From assembly GCF_009708075.1 (NCBI RefSeq), contig NZ_WMBT01000014.1, forward strand, positions 1-40,624: a DNA stretch of 40,624 nt, read 5' to 3'. The notes beneath the pieces were generated by a model. The model saw only the letters and a program-made list of their open reading frames with translations, did no database searches and was not told where the DNA came from. Made by a program: the position numbers and the translations under genes. Below are positions 7,929 through 15,850 of the stretch, one piece after another. The DNA is from Paracoccus lichenicola. GTDB lineage: Bacteria; Pseudomonadota; Alphaproteobacteria; Rhodobacterales; Rhodobacteraceae. Each line of letters opens with the position of its first letter. Position 1 is the stretch's first letter.

Positions 7929-8792
7929 TTATCCGCGCAACGTCGCATGGCCATGGGTCATGGCCACCACCCCGCGTTCGACCACCAAGGCACGGAAACG
8001 GACCGCCTGCCCTTCGCGCCACAGCTCGACCCGCAGCGTCTCGCCGGGAAAGACCGGCGCGCTGAACCGGCAGCCGATTTCCGCGATGCGGGCGGGGTCA
8101 TGGCCGCACACCAGCCGCAGGATGGCGTGGCAGGCCATGCCCAGGCTGCACAGCCCGTGCAGGATCGGCCGGTCGAACCCCGCCGCGCGGGCCAGTGCCG
8201 GGTCGGCATGAAGCGGCATGCGGTCGCCGCTCAGCCGATAGATCAGCGCCGCCTGCGGCACCGTGGGCAGGTCGCAGGCCATGTCGGGCGCGCGGTCCGG
8301 CACGGGCGGCAGGGGGACGGGCGTTTCGCCATGCACGCCGCCGAACCCCCCGTCGGCGCGGGCAAAGGCAGTCCGCAGCGTGGTGGCGATCAGTTCGCCC
8401 GTGTCGGCGTCGCGCAGATCCTTGCGGCTGTGGACCAGCGCGCCGCGTCCCGCGCCCTTGTCGGCAAGGCCGGTGATTCGGGTCTGCCCGACCACGCGGC
8501 CCTCGGGCGCAAGCGGGCGGTGCAGGATCACCCGCTCCTCGCCGTGAAGGCACTGGCTCACGTCGATCCCCAGGCCGGGGTCATGGACCCAATCCATGGT
8601 CTCGCCCAGGACGACCGCCATGGTGGGCACCGCCTTCAGCCCGCGTTCATACACGAAGCCCAGTTGTCCAGGGTCGGTGGTGTCATGCCCGATGCCGATG
8701 CCCAGGGCGTAAAGCATCGTGTCCCGCTCGGTATAGGTTTGCGCCCGTTCGGGGATCCTGACCTGCAACGCCCTGTCCGGGATGATCGCCAT
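7929..8792 (-). CDS. MaoC-type (R)-specific enoyl-CoA hydratase 2
   Basis: Double hot-dog hydratase of 287 aa, like the hydratase-2 part of MFE-2. The catalytic motif is LSGDRMPLHADP with Asp190 and His195, then GFDRPILHGLCSLGMA. The hydratase-2 consensus has Asn where this protein has Met (D-x-N-P-x-H versus DRMPLH). The start at 8792 lies 4 bp beyond the racemase stop (8797-8799), indicating coupled translation; the longer upstream frame overlaps the racemase and is rejected. It would hydrate a 2-enoyl-CoA to the (R)-3-hydroxyacyl-CoA, which the adjacent SDR could oxidise. Confidence 0.85.
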   Translation of the reverse strand: MAIIPDRALQVRIPERAQTYTERDTMLYALGIGIGHDTTDPGQLGFVYERGLKAVPTMAVVLGETMDWVHDPGLGIDVSQCLHGEERVILHRPLAPEGRVVGQTRITGLADKGAGRGALVHSRKDLRDADTGELIATTLRTAFARADGGFGGVHGETPVPLPPVPDRAPDMACDLPTVPQAALIYRLSGDRMPLHADPALARAAGFDRPILHGLCSLGMACHAILRLVCGHDPARIAEIGCRFSAPVFPGETLRVELWREGQAVRFRALVVERGVVAMTHGHATLRG

Positions 8793-8796
8793 GCCG

Positions 8797-9951
8797 TCAG
8801 CCCTGCGCCGGCGCGGGCTGAAGCATTGCCCCTTCGCTGTCCAGCCGCTCGCGCAGCGCCTGCGGCAGGTTCCAGTCGGCGCAGATCTCGCGGCCGTTTT
8901 CCCCCGGCACGGGCGTGGCGCGGCGCAGGCTGCCAGGGGTGCGCGACAGCCGAGGCGCGGGCGCGGGATGCACCAGCCCGTCGAAGGGGACATGCACCCC
9001 CCGCGCCTGCATCTGCGGATGCGTCCAGGCCTCGGCGATGCTCAGCACCGGCGAGAAACAGGCATCGCGCCCGGCCATGGCGGCTTCCCATTCCGCGCGG
9101 GTCCGCTGGCGGAACCGTTCGGCGAAAAGCTGCTTCAGCGCGGGCCAGTTCGCCCGGTCCGCCCGGTCGGGAATGTCCGCCGCATCAAGGCCCAGAACGT
9201 CCAGCAGCGCGGCATAGAACTGCGGCTCCATCGCGCCGACGGCGACATGCTTGCCGTCGGCCGTCTCGTAACAGCCATAATCGGGCGAGCCGCCATCGAC
9301 GATGTTGTCGGCCCGCCGGTCGGTCCAGGTGCCCTGCTGGGTAAAGGCGATGAAGGCCGACATCAGATGCGACACCCCGTCGATCATCGCCGCATCCACC
9401 CTCTGCCCCTGGCCCGAGCGCCGGGATTCGTGCACCGCGGCCAGGATGCCGAAGGCCAGGTACATCCCGCCGCCGCCCAGGTCGGCGACCAGGTTCAGCG
9501 GCGGCGCCGGCGGCCGGTCGGGATAGCCGATGGCGTCCAGCGCCCCGGTCAGCGCCAGATAGTTGATGTCGTGGCCCGCCTCCATCGCCATGGGACCGTC
9601 CTGTCCCCAGCCGGTCATCGAACCATAGACGATGCGCGGGTTGGCCGCGGCGCAAGCATCATGGCCCAGGCCCAGCTTGTCCATCACGCCGGGCCGGAAC
9701 CCCTCGATCACCACATCGGCGGCGGCAACCAGCGCCAGCGCGGCTTCCCGGCCGGCCGGAGACTTGAGGTTCAGGGCGATGGACCGCTTGTTGCGGTTGT
9801 AGAAGTCGTATCTCGGCGGCAGCAGCGGTTCGGCCGGGCGGTCGATGCGGATGACATCGGCGCCGAAATCGGCCAGCAGCCCCCCGGTGAACGGTCCCGG
9901 TCCCTGGGCCGAAAACTCGACGATCCGCAGATCGGACAACGGTCCGGTCAT
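8797..9951 (-). CDS. Alpha-methylacyl-CoA racemase (CaiB/BaiF family)
   Basis: The 384-aa family III CoA-transferase fold protein is of the AMACR/MCR type. His127 (AGHDINYLALTGAL), Asp157 (NLVADLGGGG) and Glu242 (AMEPQFYAALL) match the catalytic His126, Asp156 and Glu241 of mycobacterial MCR. It interconverts (2R)- and (2S)-2-methylacyl-CoAs so that stereospecific dehydrogenases can act, as in degradation of isoprenoid acids or sterol and bile-acid side chains. GGGAGGAGG precedes the start. It is the first gene of the operon racemase-hydratase-SDR, divergent from the ligase at 10206. Its presence argues that the island's substrate has an alpha-branched carboxyl end. Confidence 0.88.
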   Translation of the reverse strand: MTGPLSDLRIVEFSAQGPGPFTGGLLADFGADVIRIDRPAEPLLPPRYDFYNRNKRSIALNLKSPAGREAALALVAAADVVIEGFRPGVMDKLGLGHDACAAANPRIVYGSMTGWGQDGPMAMEAGHDINYLALTGALDAIGYPDRPPAPPLNLVADLGGGGMYLAFGILAAVHESRRSGQGQRVDAAMIDGVSHLMSAFIAFTQQGTWTDRRADNIVDGGSPDYGCYETADGKHVAVGAMEPQFYAALLDVLGLDAADIPDRADRANWPALKQLFAERFRQRTRAEWEAAMAGRDACFSPVLSIAEAWTHPQMQARGVHVPFDGLVHPAPAPRLSRTPGSLRRATPVPGENGREICADWNLPQALRERLDSEGAMLQPAPAQG

Positions 9952-10038
9952 GATAGCCTCCTCCCTTCGCGGGCAGGGCGCCCGCCGGCGCAGCGGCAGG
10001 ACGCTGAAGATGCCCGGATTGCGCTAGCCCACGAAAAC

Positions 10039-10097
10039 GATGCTTGCGTTTATATTCGCTCTCATACAGTAATATTGCGAAACAAATATGGCAAGCC
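10039..10097. promoter_or_regulatory. AT-rich divergent promoter island, racemase / ligase
   Basis: The 254-bp divergent gap 9952-10205 is GC-rich except here. It contains ATGCTTGCG (10040-10048), similar to the motif at 31471, and AATATGGCAAGCC (10085-10097), which is repeated exactly on the other strand at 28230-28242 in another divergent promoter. It probably serves both directions; no clear -35/-10 pair was assigned. Confidence 0.35.
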
Positions 10098-10205
10098 GGC
10101 GCAACGATTGGTCCCAGACAAGGACCACGGCTCTTTTGGGAGGAGGAGAGGCGCAGGATCCCCAGGCTCGACCGGGTACATCGTGAGCGGAAAAGGGAGG
10201 ATGAG

Positions 10206-11762
10206 ATGCAGGGAACGCTGCTGCTGAAACAGGCGGTGCATCGCAACCCGCAAGGCGTTGCCACGGTCTGCGGCACGCGCAAGCGCCTGTGGCATGAGGT
10301 TGGCGACCGCGTGCCGCGCATGGCGGCGGCGCTGCGCAAGCTGGGCGTGGAAAAGGGCGGCTTCGTCGCCACGCTGGCGATGAACTCGGACAGGTATCTG
10401 GAACTGTTCTATGCGGTGCCTTGGGCGGGCGGATGCTTCGCGCCGATGAATGTCCGCTGGTCGGCGCACGAGAACCTGTATGCGCTGCACGATTGCGATG
10501 CCGTGATCCTTTGCGTGGACGACGCCTTCGCCGAACAGGGCCAGCAATTGCGCAAGCAGTTCCCGACCCTCGGGGCCGTGATCCACATCGGGGACGCCCC
10601 GACCCCCGAGGGGATGCTGTCCTACGAGGATCTGATTGCCACCCACGAGCCGATGGAGGATGCCGACCGCAAGGGCGACGACCTTTATGCGGTGTTCTAC
10701 ACCGGCGGCACCACCGGCCAGCCGAAAGGCGTGGCGCTGAGCCATGCCGCGCTTGGCCATGCCGCGACCGCCTGGCTGGCCATGATCCCGGATGTCGAGG
10801 ATCTGAGCTTTGCCTATGTCGGCGGCTTCTTCCATTTCTCGGGCGCAAGCCCGGTGCATTACATCACCATGGCCGGCGGCACCCATGTCGTGCTGCCCAA
10901 GTTCGAGCCGCTGCCGATGATGCAGGCCATCCACCGGCATCGGGTATCGAACGCGGTGATGGTGCCCACCATCGTCAACATGCTCATCAGCCACCCCGAT
11001 TTCGACAAGTACGACCTGTCCAGCCTGCGCACCTGCGTTTATGGCGGCTCGCCCATGCCCGAGGCGTTGATGGCGGCGGCGGCGGCGAAACTGCCGCACC
11101 TGCGCTTTTATCAGATCTACGGCATGACCGAGACCGGCGGCTTTGCCACCATGCTGCGCTGGCGCGACCATGTGTTCAGCGGTCCCAAGGCCGAACGCAT
11201 CCGTTCCTGCGGCCAGCCCGGGCCGGGGGTCGAGGTCCGGATCGTGTCGCCCGACGGCCGGACCCTGCCGCCGCGGCAATTGGGCGAGATCGCCATGCGT
11301 TCGGACTATCTGATGATGGGCTACCTGGGCAAGCCGGACCAGACCGCCGAGGTGCTGCGCGACGGCTGGATGCATTCGGGCGATGCGGGCTATCTGGACG
11401 AGGACGGCTATCTGTATGTCGCCGACCGAATCAAGGACATGATCGTCACCGGGGGCGAGAACGTCTATTCGATCGAGGTCGAGCGCGCGCTGTTCCAGCA
11501 CCCCGCCGTGCACGAGGCCGCCGTGATCGGCATCCCGTCCGAGGAATGGGGCGAACAGGTCCATGCCGTCGTCGTCCTGAAGCCGGGCGCGACCGCGACC
11601 GACACGGACATCATCGCGCATTGCCGCAGCCTGATCGGCGGCTACAAATGCCCCAAGTCGGTCGAGTTCCGCACGGAACCGCTGCCGCTGGCGCCCAAGA
11701 ACACCGTGATGAAGAACCTTCTGCGCGATCCCTACTGGGTCGGGCACAAGCGCAGGATCTGA
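10206..11762 (+). CDS. Class I adenylate-forming acyl-CoA ligase lacking the A10 lysine
   Basis: A 518-aa AMP-binding enzyme with YTGGTTGQPKGVALSH (P-loop), YGMTETGG, and GWMHSGDAGYLDEDG followed by ADRIKDMIVTGGENVYS (hinge and A8). These would adenylate a carboxylic acid and transfer it to CoA. The C-terminal A10 segment is unusual: it reads LPLAPKNTVMKNLLRD where relatives have L-P-x-x-x-S-G-K-x-x-K. Thr500 thus takes the place of the lysine needed for adenylation, and Lys498 lies two residues earlier. GGGAGG precedes ATG 10206. It stands divergent from the racemase operon and is followed 70 bp later by a TRAP binding protein. The substrate is unknown. Confidence 0.82.
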   Translation: MQGTLLLKQAVHRNPQGVATVCGTRKRLWHEVGDRVPRMAAALRKLGVEKGGFVATLAMNSDRYLELFYAVPWAGGCFAPMNVRWSAHENLYALHDCDAVILCVDDAFAEQGQQLRKQFPTLGAVIHIGDAPTPEGMLSYEDLIATHEPMEDADRKGDDLYAVFYTGGTTGQPKGVALSHAALGHAATAWLAMIPDVEDLSFAYVGGFFHFSGASPVHYITMAGGTHVVLPKFEPLPMMQAIHRHRVSNAVMVPTIVNMLISHPDFDKYDLSSLRTCVYGGSPMPEALMAAAAAKLPHLRFYQIYGMTETGGFATMLRWRDHVFSGPKAERIRSCGQPGPGVEVRIVSPDGRTLPPRQLGEIAMRSDYLMMGYLGKPDQTAEVLRDGWMHSGDAGYLDEDGYLYVADRIKDMIVTGGENVYSIEVERALFQHPAVHEAAVIGIPSEEWGEQVHAVVVLKPGATATDTDIIAHCRSLIGGYKCPKSVEFRTEPLPLAPKNTVMKNLLRDPYWVGHKRRI

Positions 11763-11832
11763 TCCATCGGTCGGCCCGATCGGGCAGGCTTTTTCATCCG
11801 CCCCCGGCGGCGGCAACGAAAGGGAGGACAGC

Positions 11833-12861
11833 ATGTCGTTTTTCACCCGCTCCGGGCTTCTGGCCGGGCTTGTGCTGGCGGCCGGCGCTGCCGCGGCCCA
11901 CGCGCAGGACATCACCTTGCGCTATTCCAACTGGCTGCCGGCGGGCTATGCGCTGGACACCCGATTGATCGAGCCATGGTTCGCCGCCATCGAGCAGGCG
12001 ACCGAAGGCCGGGTGAAAATCCAGAAAACCCCCAAGGTCGTGGGCAGCGTCGCCTCGCAATACGACGTGGTGGCGGACGGCATGGCGGACATGTCGCTGA
12101 TGGTGCTGAGCTATGCGCCTGGCCGCTTTCCGCTGGTCGAGGGCATGGAGCTGCCCTTTGCCAGCGACGACGAATCGCGCACCTCACCCGCCGTCTGGGC
12201 CACCTACGAGACGTTCCTGGCCGACAGGAACGTGTTCCCCGATGTCGTGCCGCTGGCCCTGTTCCAGACCGGCGTGTTCCACGCCTTCACCACCGGGCGC
12301 GACCTGTCGGTCGTGGACAACTGGGCGGGCGCCAAGATCCGCACCTCCAGCCCCTCGCTGACCCGCATCGTCGAGCTGATGGGCGGCACGCCGGTCAACA
12401 AGCCGGTGTCCGAGGTCTACGAGTTGGCGTCCGGCGGGGTGATCGACGGCGCGACCACGCCCCCCGACGCGCTGCTCGGCTTCAAGCTGGACGACGTGCT
12501 GAACACGATGACTTTCGTGCCCGGCAGCCTCGGTTCGACCACGGTGCTGGTTTCGGTCAACCCCGACACATGGGCCAGGATTTCCGAGGCCGACCAGCAG
12601 GCGATCCGCAAGGTTTCCGGCGCCGCGATTGCCAGGATGTCGGGCGACCTGCACCGCGCGGAAACCGAGGCCGCCATCGCCAGGATGCAGGCCAAGGGCA
12701 TGGCGATCCACCGCATGGGCGACGCGGAACTGGCCGCGATGAAGGAACGCGTGGCGCCGCTGACCGCGGAATGGCTGGAAAAGGCCAAGGCTTCCGGGAT
12801 GGACGATCCGCAAGAGATGCTGGATTTCTTCCATGCCGAACTGAACCGGGCTGCGCAGTAA
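11833..12861 (+). CDS. TRAP-type (DctP-family) solute-binding protein 2
   Basis: A 342-aa periplasmic protein with a signal peptide (cleavage after AHA, residue 24). It has YSNWLP, KTPKVVGSVASQYDVVADG, PGRFPLVEGMELPFAS and AKIRTSS; Arg170 occupies the carboxylate-binding position. It is a full-length paralogue of the protein at 3528-4574. As there, no DctQ/DctM membrane genes are adjacent. AGGGAGGA precedes the start. It sits directly downstream of the acyl-CoA ligase, so uptake (or capture) and activation of the same acid are plausibly linked. Confidence 0.87.
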   Translation: MSFFTRSGLLAGLVLAAGAAAAHAQDITLRYSNWLPAGYALDTRLIEPWFAAIEQATEGRVKIQKTPKVVGSVASQYDVVADGMADMSLMVLSYAPGRFPLVEGMELPFASDDESRTSPAVWATYETFLADRNVFPDVVPLALFQTGVFHAFTTGRDLSVVDNWAGAKIRTSSPSLTRIVELMGGTPVNKPVSEVYELASGGVIDGATTPPDALLGFKLDDVLNTMTFVPGSLGSTTVLVSVNPDTWARISEADQQAIRKVSGAAIARMSGDLHRAETEAAIARMQAKGMAIHRMGDAELAAMKERVAPLTAEWLEKAKASGMDDPQEMLDFFHAELNRAAQ

Positions 12862-12885
12862 TCCCTCTTGTCTTGCGCGACCGGC

Positions 12886-12918
12886 GGGCGGGTCCTTCGG
12901 GACCCGCCCTTCCTTTTC
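12886..12918 (+). terminator. Intrinsic terminator after TRAP binding protein 2
   Basis: A perfect 10-bp stem GGGCGGGTCC/GGACCCGCCC with a TTCG tetraloop (12886-12909), then TTCCTTTTC. It lies 24 bp after the stop and insulates the ligase-TRAP unit from the LIV operon. Confidence 0.85.
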
Positions 12919-12994
12919 GGGATGCCCCCGCTGCTGCCTTGCCGATGACTGCCCAAGGCCCTTCGCAGGGCCGCGCCTTCCCGCGCAGAGATCC

Positions 12995-13022
12995 TTGTTG
13001 ATTTGCATGATAAAGATACCCT
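12995..13022 (+). promoter_or_regulatory. Possible promoter of LIV operon 1
   Basis: In the 251-bp gap 12862-13113, after the terminator, TTGTTG (12995-13000) and the AT-rich GCATGATAAAGATACCCT lie about 95 bp before the binding-protein gene. The -10 match is poor; the location and base composition are the main evidence. Confidence 0.25.
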
Positions 13023-13113
13023 AGCTTAACATCCAGTCATGAGCGGCTTCGGATGGGGAAACCGGTTTCGCACGTCCATGTCAGGCATGACGCTTCTAGG
13101 GAGGAGGCCAAGG

Positions 13114-14301
13114 ATGAAGACATACTGGACAAGGGCCGCGGTTCTGGCGGTCGCACTGGGCGCGGGATCGGCCCCGGCCTGGGCGGAGGTGACGATCGGC
13201 TATCTTGCGGCGATGACCGGCTCGACCGCCGACATGACCGGAGAGGCCGGCCTGCATGGCGTGAAGCTGGCCATCGAGGATTTCGGCGGCCAGGTCAATG
13301 GCGAGCCGATCACGGTTCTGGTCGGCGATCATCTGGGCAAACCCGACGTGGGGCTGTCGATCGCGCGCGAATGGATCGACCAGAAGGATGTCAACATCCT
13401 GATGAACGTGGACAATTCCGCAGTGGCGCTGGCCGTCAGCGACCTGATCCGCGACAAGGATGTCGCGATGGCGATGGGATCGTCCACCAGCAAGCTCATC
13501 GGCGAAAGCTGCGGACCCAACCAGATGATGATGCTGCTGGACAACACCGCGCTGGCGCGTGCCGTCGTGCTGCCGCAGATCGCCGCGGGCAGCGACAAGT
13601 GGTTCTTCATCACGGTGGATTATGCGCTCGGCCACGACCTTCAGGCCCAGGCCACGAAGGCCATCACCGAGGCCGGCGCCATGGTCGTCGGCTCGACGGT
13701 CCACTCGCCGCAGGCCACCGACTTCTCGGCGCAACTGCTCGAGGCGCAGGCGTCCGGCGCCACCAACATCGCCCTGGCCACCTTTGGCGCGTGGCAGAAC
13801 ACCATCACCAAGCAGGCGCAGGAGTTCGGGATCGAGGCAAGGCTGTCGCCCTTTTACCTGGCGGACACCGACATCAAGTCGGCCGGGCTGGACGCGCTTC
13901 AGAACGTCAGCGGCGCGATCCAGTTCTACTGGGACCAGAACGACGCCACCCGCGCCTTTGCCGAGCGGTTCCGCGCGGGCTTCGGCCGTCCGCCGGTCTT
14001 CACCAATGCCTACATGTACGAATTCACCCGGCATTACCTGAAGGGGGTCGAGGCCGTCGGCAGCACGGACGCCGCCAAGGTGACCGAATGGATGCGCCAG
14101 AACCCGATCGAGATGATCAACGGGTCCGAAGCCACGATCCGGGCCGATGGCTACACGCTGCGCGATGTGTATTCCTATCGGACCAAGACCCCGGCGGAAA
14201 GCAAGGGGGATTGGGACTATCTCGAGATCACCGGCACCATCGCGGCCGATGACATCGCCCCGCCGCTGGCCGAAAGCACCTGCCCGCTGGTCAAGGGCTG
14301 A
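13114..14301 (+). CDS. LIV-type ABC transporter substrate-binding protein
   Basis: A 395-aa type I periplasmic binding protein (LivJ/LivK family). The signal peptide ends at AWA (residue 24). It opens with VTIGYLAAMTGSTADMTGE, as branched-chain amino-acid and aromatic/alicyclic-acid binding proteins do, and continues with KLAIEDFGGQVNGEPI and the GHDLQAQATKAI region. GGGAGGAGG precedes ATG 13114; an in-frame ATG at 13039 has no such site. It is the first gene of a complete operon with two ATPases and two permeases. Near acyl-CoA genes such systems often import organic acids rather than amino acids, which is the favoured but unproven reading here. Confidence 0.87.
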   Translation: MKTYWTRAAVLAVALGAGSAPAWAEVTIGYLAAMTGSTADMTGEAGLHGVKLAIEDFGGQVNGEPITVLVGDHLGKPDVGLSIAREWIDQKDVNILMNVDNSAVALAVSDLIRDKDVAMAMGSSTSKLIGESCGPNQMMMLLDNTALARAVVLPQIAAGSDKWFFITVDYALGHDLQAQATKAITEAGAMVVGSTVHSPQATDFSAQLLEAQASGATNIALATFGAWQNTITKQAQEFGIEARLSPFYLADTDIKSAGLDALQNVSGAIQFYWDQNDATRAFAERFRAGFGRPPVFTNAYMYEFTRHYLKGVEAVGSTDAAKVTEWMRQNPIEMINGSEATIRADGYTLRDVYSYRTKTPAESKGDWDYLEITGTIAADDIAPPLAESTCPLVKG

Positions 14302-14314
14302 GAACCCGAAGGAT

Positions 14315-14346
14315 CGCGGGCAGGGCCATGTCGTGCCCTGCCCGCG
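14315..14346 (+). other. 12-bp perfect stem-loop between the binding protein and LivG
   Basis: CGCGGGCAGGGC (14315-14326) pairs perfectly with GCCCTGCCCGCG (14335-14346) across an 8-nt loop. No T tract follows and the operon continues. Such intercistronic hairpins often protect the upstream binding-protein mRNA from 3' decay so that it is made in excess over the membrane parts. That role is inferred. Confidence 0.6.
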
Positions 14347-14403
14347 CCCGGAACGACACAAGCCGGATGGCGGAAAAGCCGCAATCCCCGGGGGGAGACG
14401 CAC

Positions 14404-15156
14404 GTGACGCAGACGGTACTCGAGGTACGGGGCCTTACCAGGCGCTTCGGCGCGTTCAAGGCGGTGGACGGGGTCGATCTCGACATTGCCGAAGGCGAGA
14501 TTCATGCCCTGATCGGCCCGAACGGGGCCGGAAAGACGACCTGCTTCAACCTTCTGACCGGCAGCCTGCCGGCGAGTTCCGGCACCATCCGCTTGCGCGG
14601 AGAAACGATTTCCGGCCTGGGAATGGACCGGATCGCGCAGCGGGGGCTGGTGCGGTCCTATCAGATTTCCTCGATCTTTCCCGATTTCACCGCGCTGAAC
14701 AACGTCCGCTTTGCCCTTCAGCAAGGGCGGCGGACGAATTTCGATTTCTGGCGGTCCGAGCTGAGCCTGACCGGCCTGAACGACGCGGCCATGGGGCTGC
14801 TGGACGACCTGGGCCTTTCCGACTGGGCCGAGGTGCGCGCCGGCGACCTGCCTTACGGCCGCAAGCGCGCGCTGGAGATCGCGACGACGCTGGCGCTGGA
14901 CCCCCAGGTGCTGCTGCTCGACGAGCCGACCAGCGGCATGGGGCGCGAGGATATCGGCCGCGTCACCGACCTGATCCGCAAGGTCGCGGCGGGCCGGACC
15001 GTCGTGATGGTGGAACACAACCTGCCCGTGGTGAAGGGGCTTTGCGAACGGGTGACGGTCCTGGCCCGCGGGCAGGTGATCGCGCGCGGCACCTATGACG
15101 AGGTGGCGGGCGATCCCCGCGTGGTCGAGGCCTATCTGGGGAAAGCCCATGCTTGA
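14404..15156 (+). CDS. livG: LIV-type ABC transporter ATPase LivG
   Basis: A 250-aa ATPase with Walker A GPNGAGKTT (38-46), Walker B VLLLDEPTSG, and the H-loop His in VMVEHN. The signature reads LPYGRKRALEIA, typical of LivG proteins, which replace the canonical LSGGQ. It starts at GTG 14404 behind a GGGGGGAGA site. It overlaps livF by 8 bp (ATGCTTGA). It forms the LivG/LivF ATPase pair that powers the permeases encoded downstream. Confidence 0.9.
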   Translation: MTQTVLEVRGLTRRFGAFKAVDGVDLDIAEGEIHALIGPNGAGKTTCFNLLTGSLPASSGTIRLRGETISGLGMDRIAQRGLVRSYQISSIFPDFTALNNVRFALQQGRRTNFDFWRSELSLTGLNDAAMGLLDDLGLSDWAEVRAGDLPYGRKRALEIATTLALDPQVLLLDEPTSGMGREDIGRVTDLIRKVAAGRTVVMVEHNLPVVKGLCERVTVLARGQVIARGTYDEVAGDPRVVEAYLGKAHA

Positions 15157-15841
15157 GATCCGCAACCTGCACGCCTGGTACGGCGAAAGCCACGTGCTGC
15201 ACGGCGTGACCATGGACGTTCCCGAGGGCAGGGTCGTGTCGCTGCTGGGGCGCAACGGCGCGGGCAAGACCACGACGATGCGCGCCATCATGGGCCTGAT
15301 GGGCCGGACCGAGGGCGAGATCAACTTCGGCGGCGCCAACCTGCTGACGCTTCGCCCCCACCGGATCGCCCGCAAGGGCATCGCGCTCTGCCCCGAGGAC
15401 CGGGCGATCTTTCCGTCGCTCAGCGTCAAGGAAAACCTGCTGCTGCCGCCCGTGATCGCCAAGGGCGGCATGAGCGTCGAGCAGATCTACCAGCTGTTTC
15501 CCAACATCCGCGAACGCGGGTCCAGCCGGGGAACGCAGCTTTCGGGCGGCGAGCAACAGATGCTGGCCATCGCGCGGATCCTCAGGACCGGCGCGCGGGT
15601 GCTGCTGTTCGACGAGCCGACCGAGGGGCTGGCCCCGGTCATCGTCCAGCAGATCGCCCGCACGATCGCGGACATCAAGTCGCGCGGCTACACCATCCTG
15701 CTGGTCGAACAGAACGCGCATTTCGTCGAGGGCCTGGCCGACATTCATTACCTGATCGAGAACGGAGCCATCGTGGACCGGCTGGAACCTGTGGAATTCG
15801 CCCGGCAGATCGGCCGCGTGGCCCAGCTGCTCGGCGTCTAG
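15149..15841 (+). CDS. livF: LIV-type ABC transporter ATPase LivF
   Basis: A 230-aa ATPase with Walker A GRNGAGKTT, signature LSGGEQQMLAIARIL, Walker B LLFDEPTEGLAP and H-loop region LLVEQNAHF. The start at 15149 sits inside the livG stop region, so translation is coupled. It pairs with LivG on the cytoplasmic face of the transporter. The downstream permease begins 9 bp later. Confidence 0.9.
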   Translation: MLEIRNLHAWYGESHVLHGVTMDVPEGRVVSLLGRNGAGKTTTMRAIMGLMGRTEGEINFGGANLLTLRPHRIARKGIALCPEDRAIFPSLSVKENLLLPPVIAKGGMSVEQIYQLFPNIRERGSSRGTQLSGGEQQMLAIARILRTGARVLLFDEPTEGLAPVIVQQIARTIADIKSRGYTILLVEQNAHFVEGLADIHYLIENGAIVDRLEPVEFARQIGRVAQLLGV

Positions 15842-15850
15842 GAGGAAGCG

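Noticed and set aside
10062..11915. A 617-codon minus-strand frame opposite the ligase
   Set aside because: The + strand has all acyl-CoA ligase motifs in order; the minus frame has none and has shadow-type composition.
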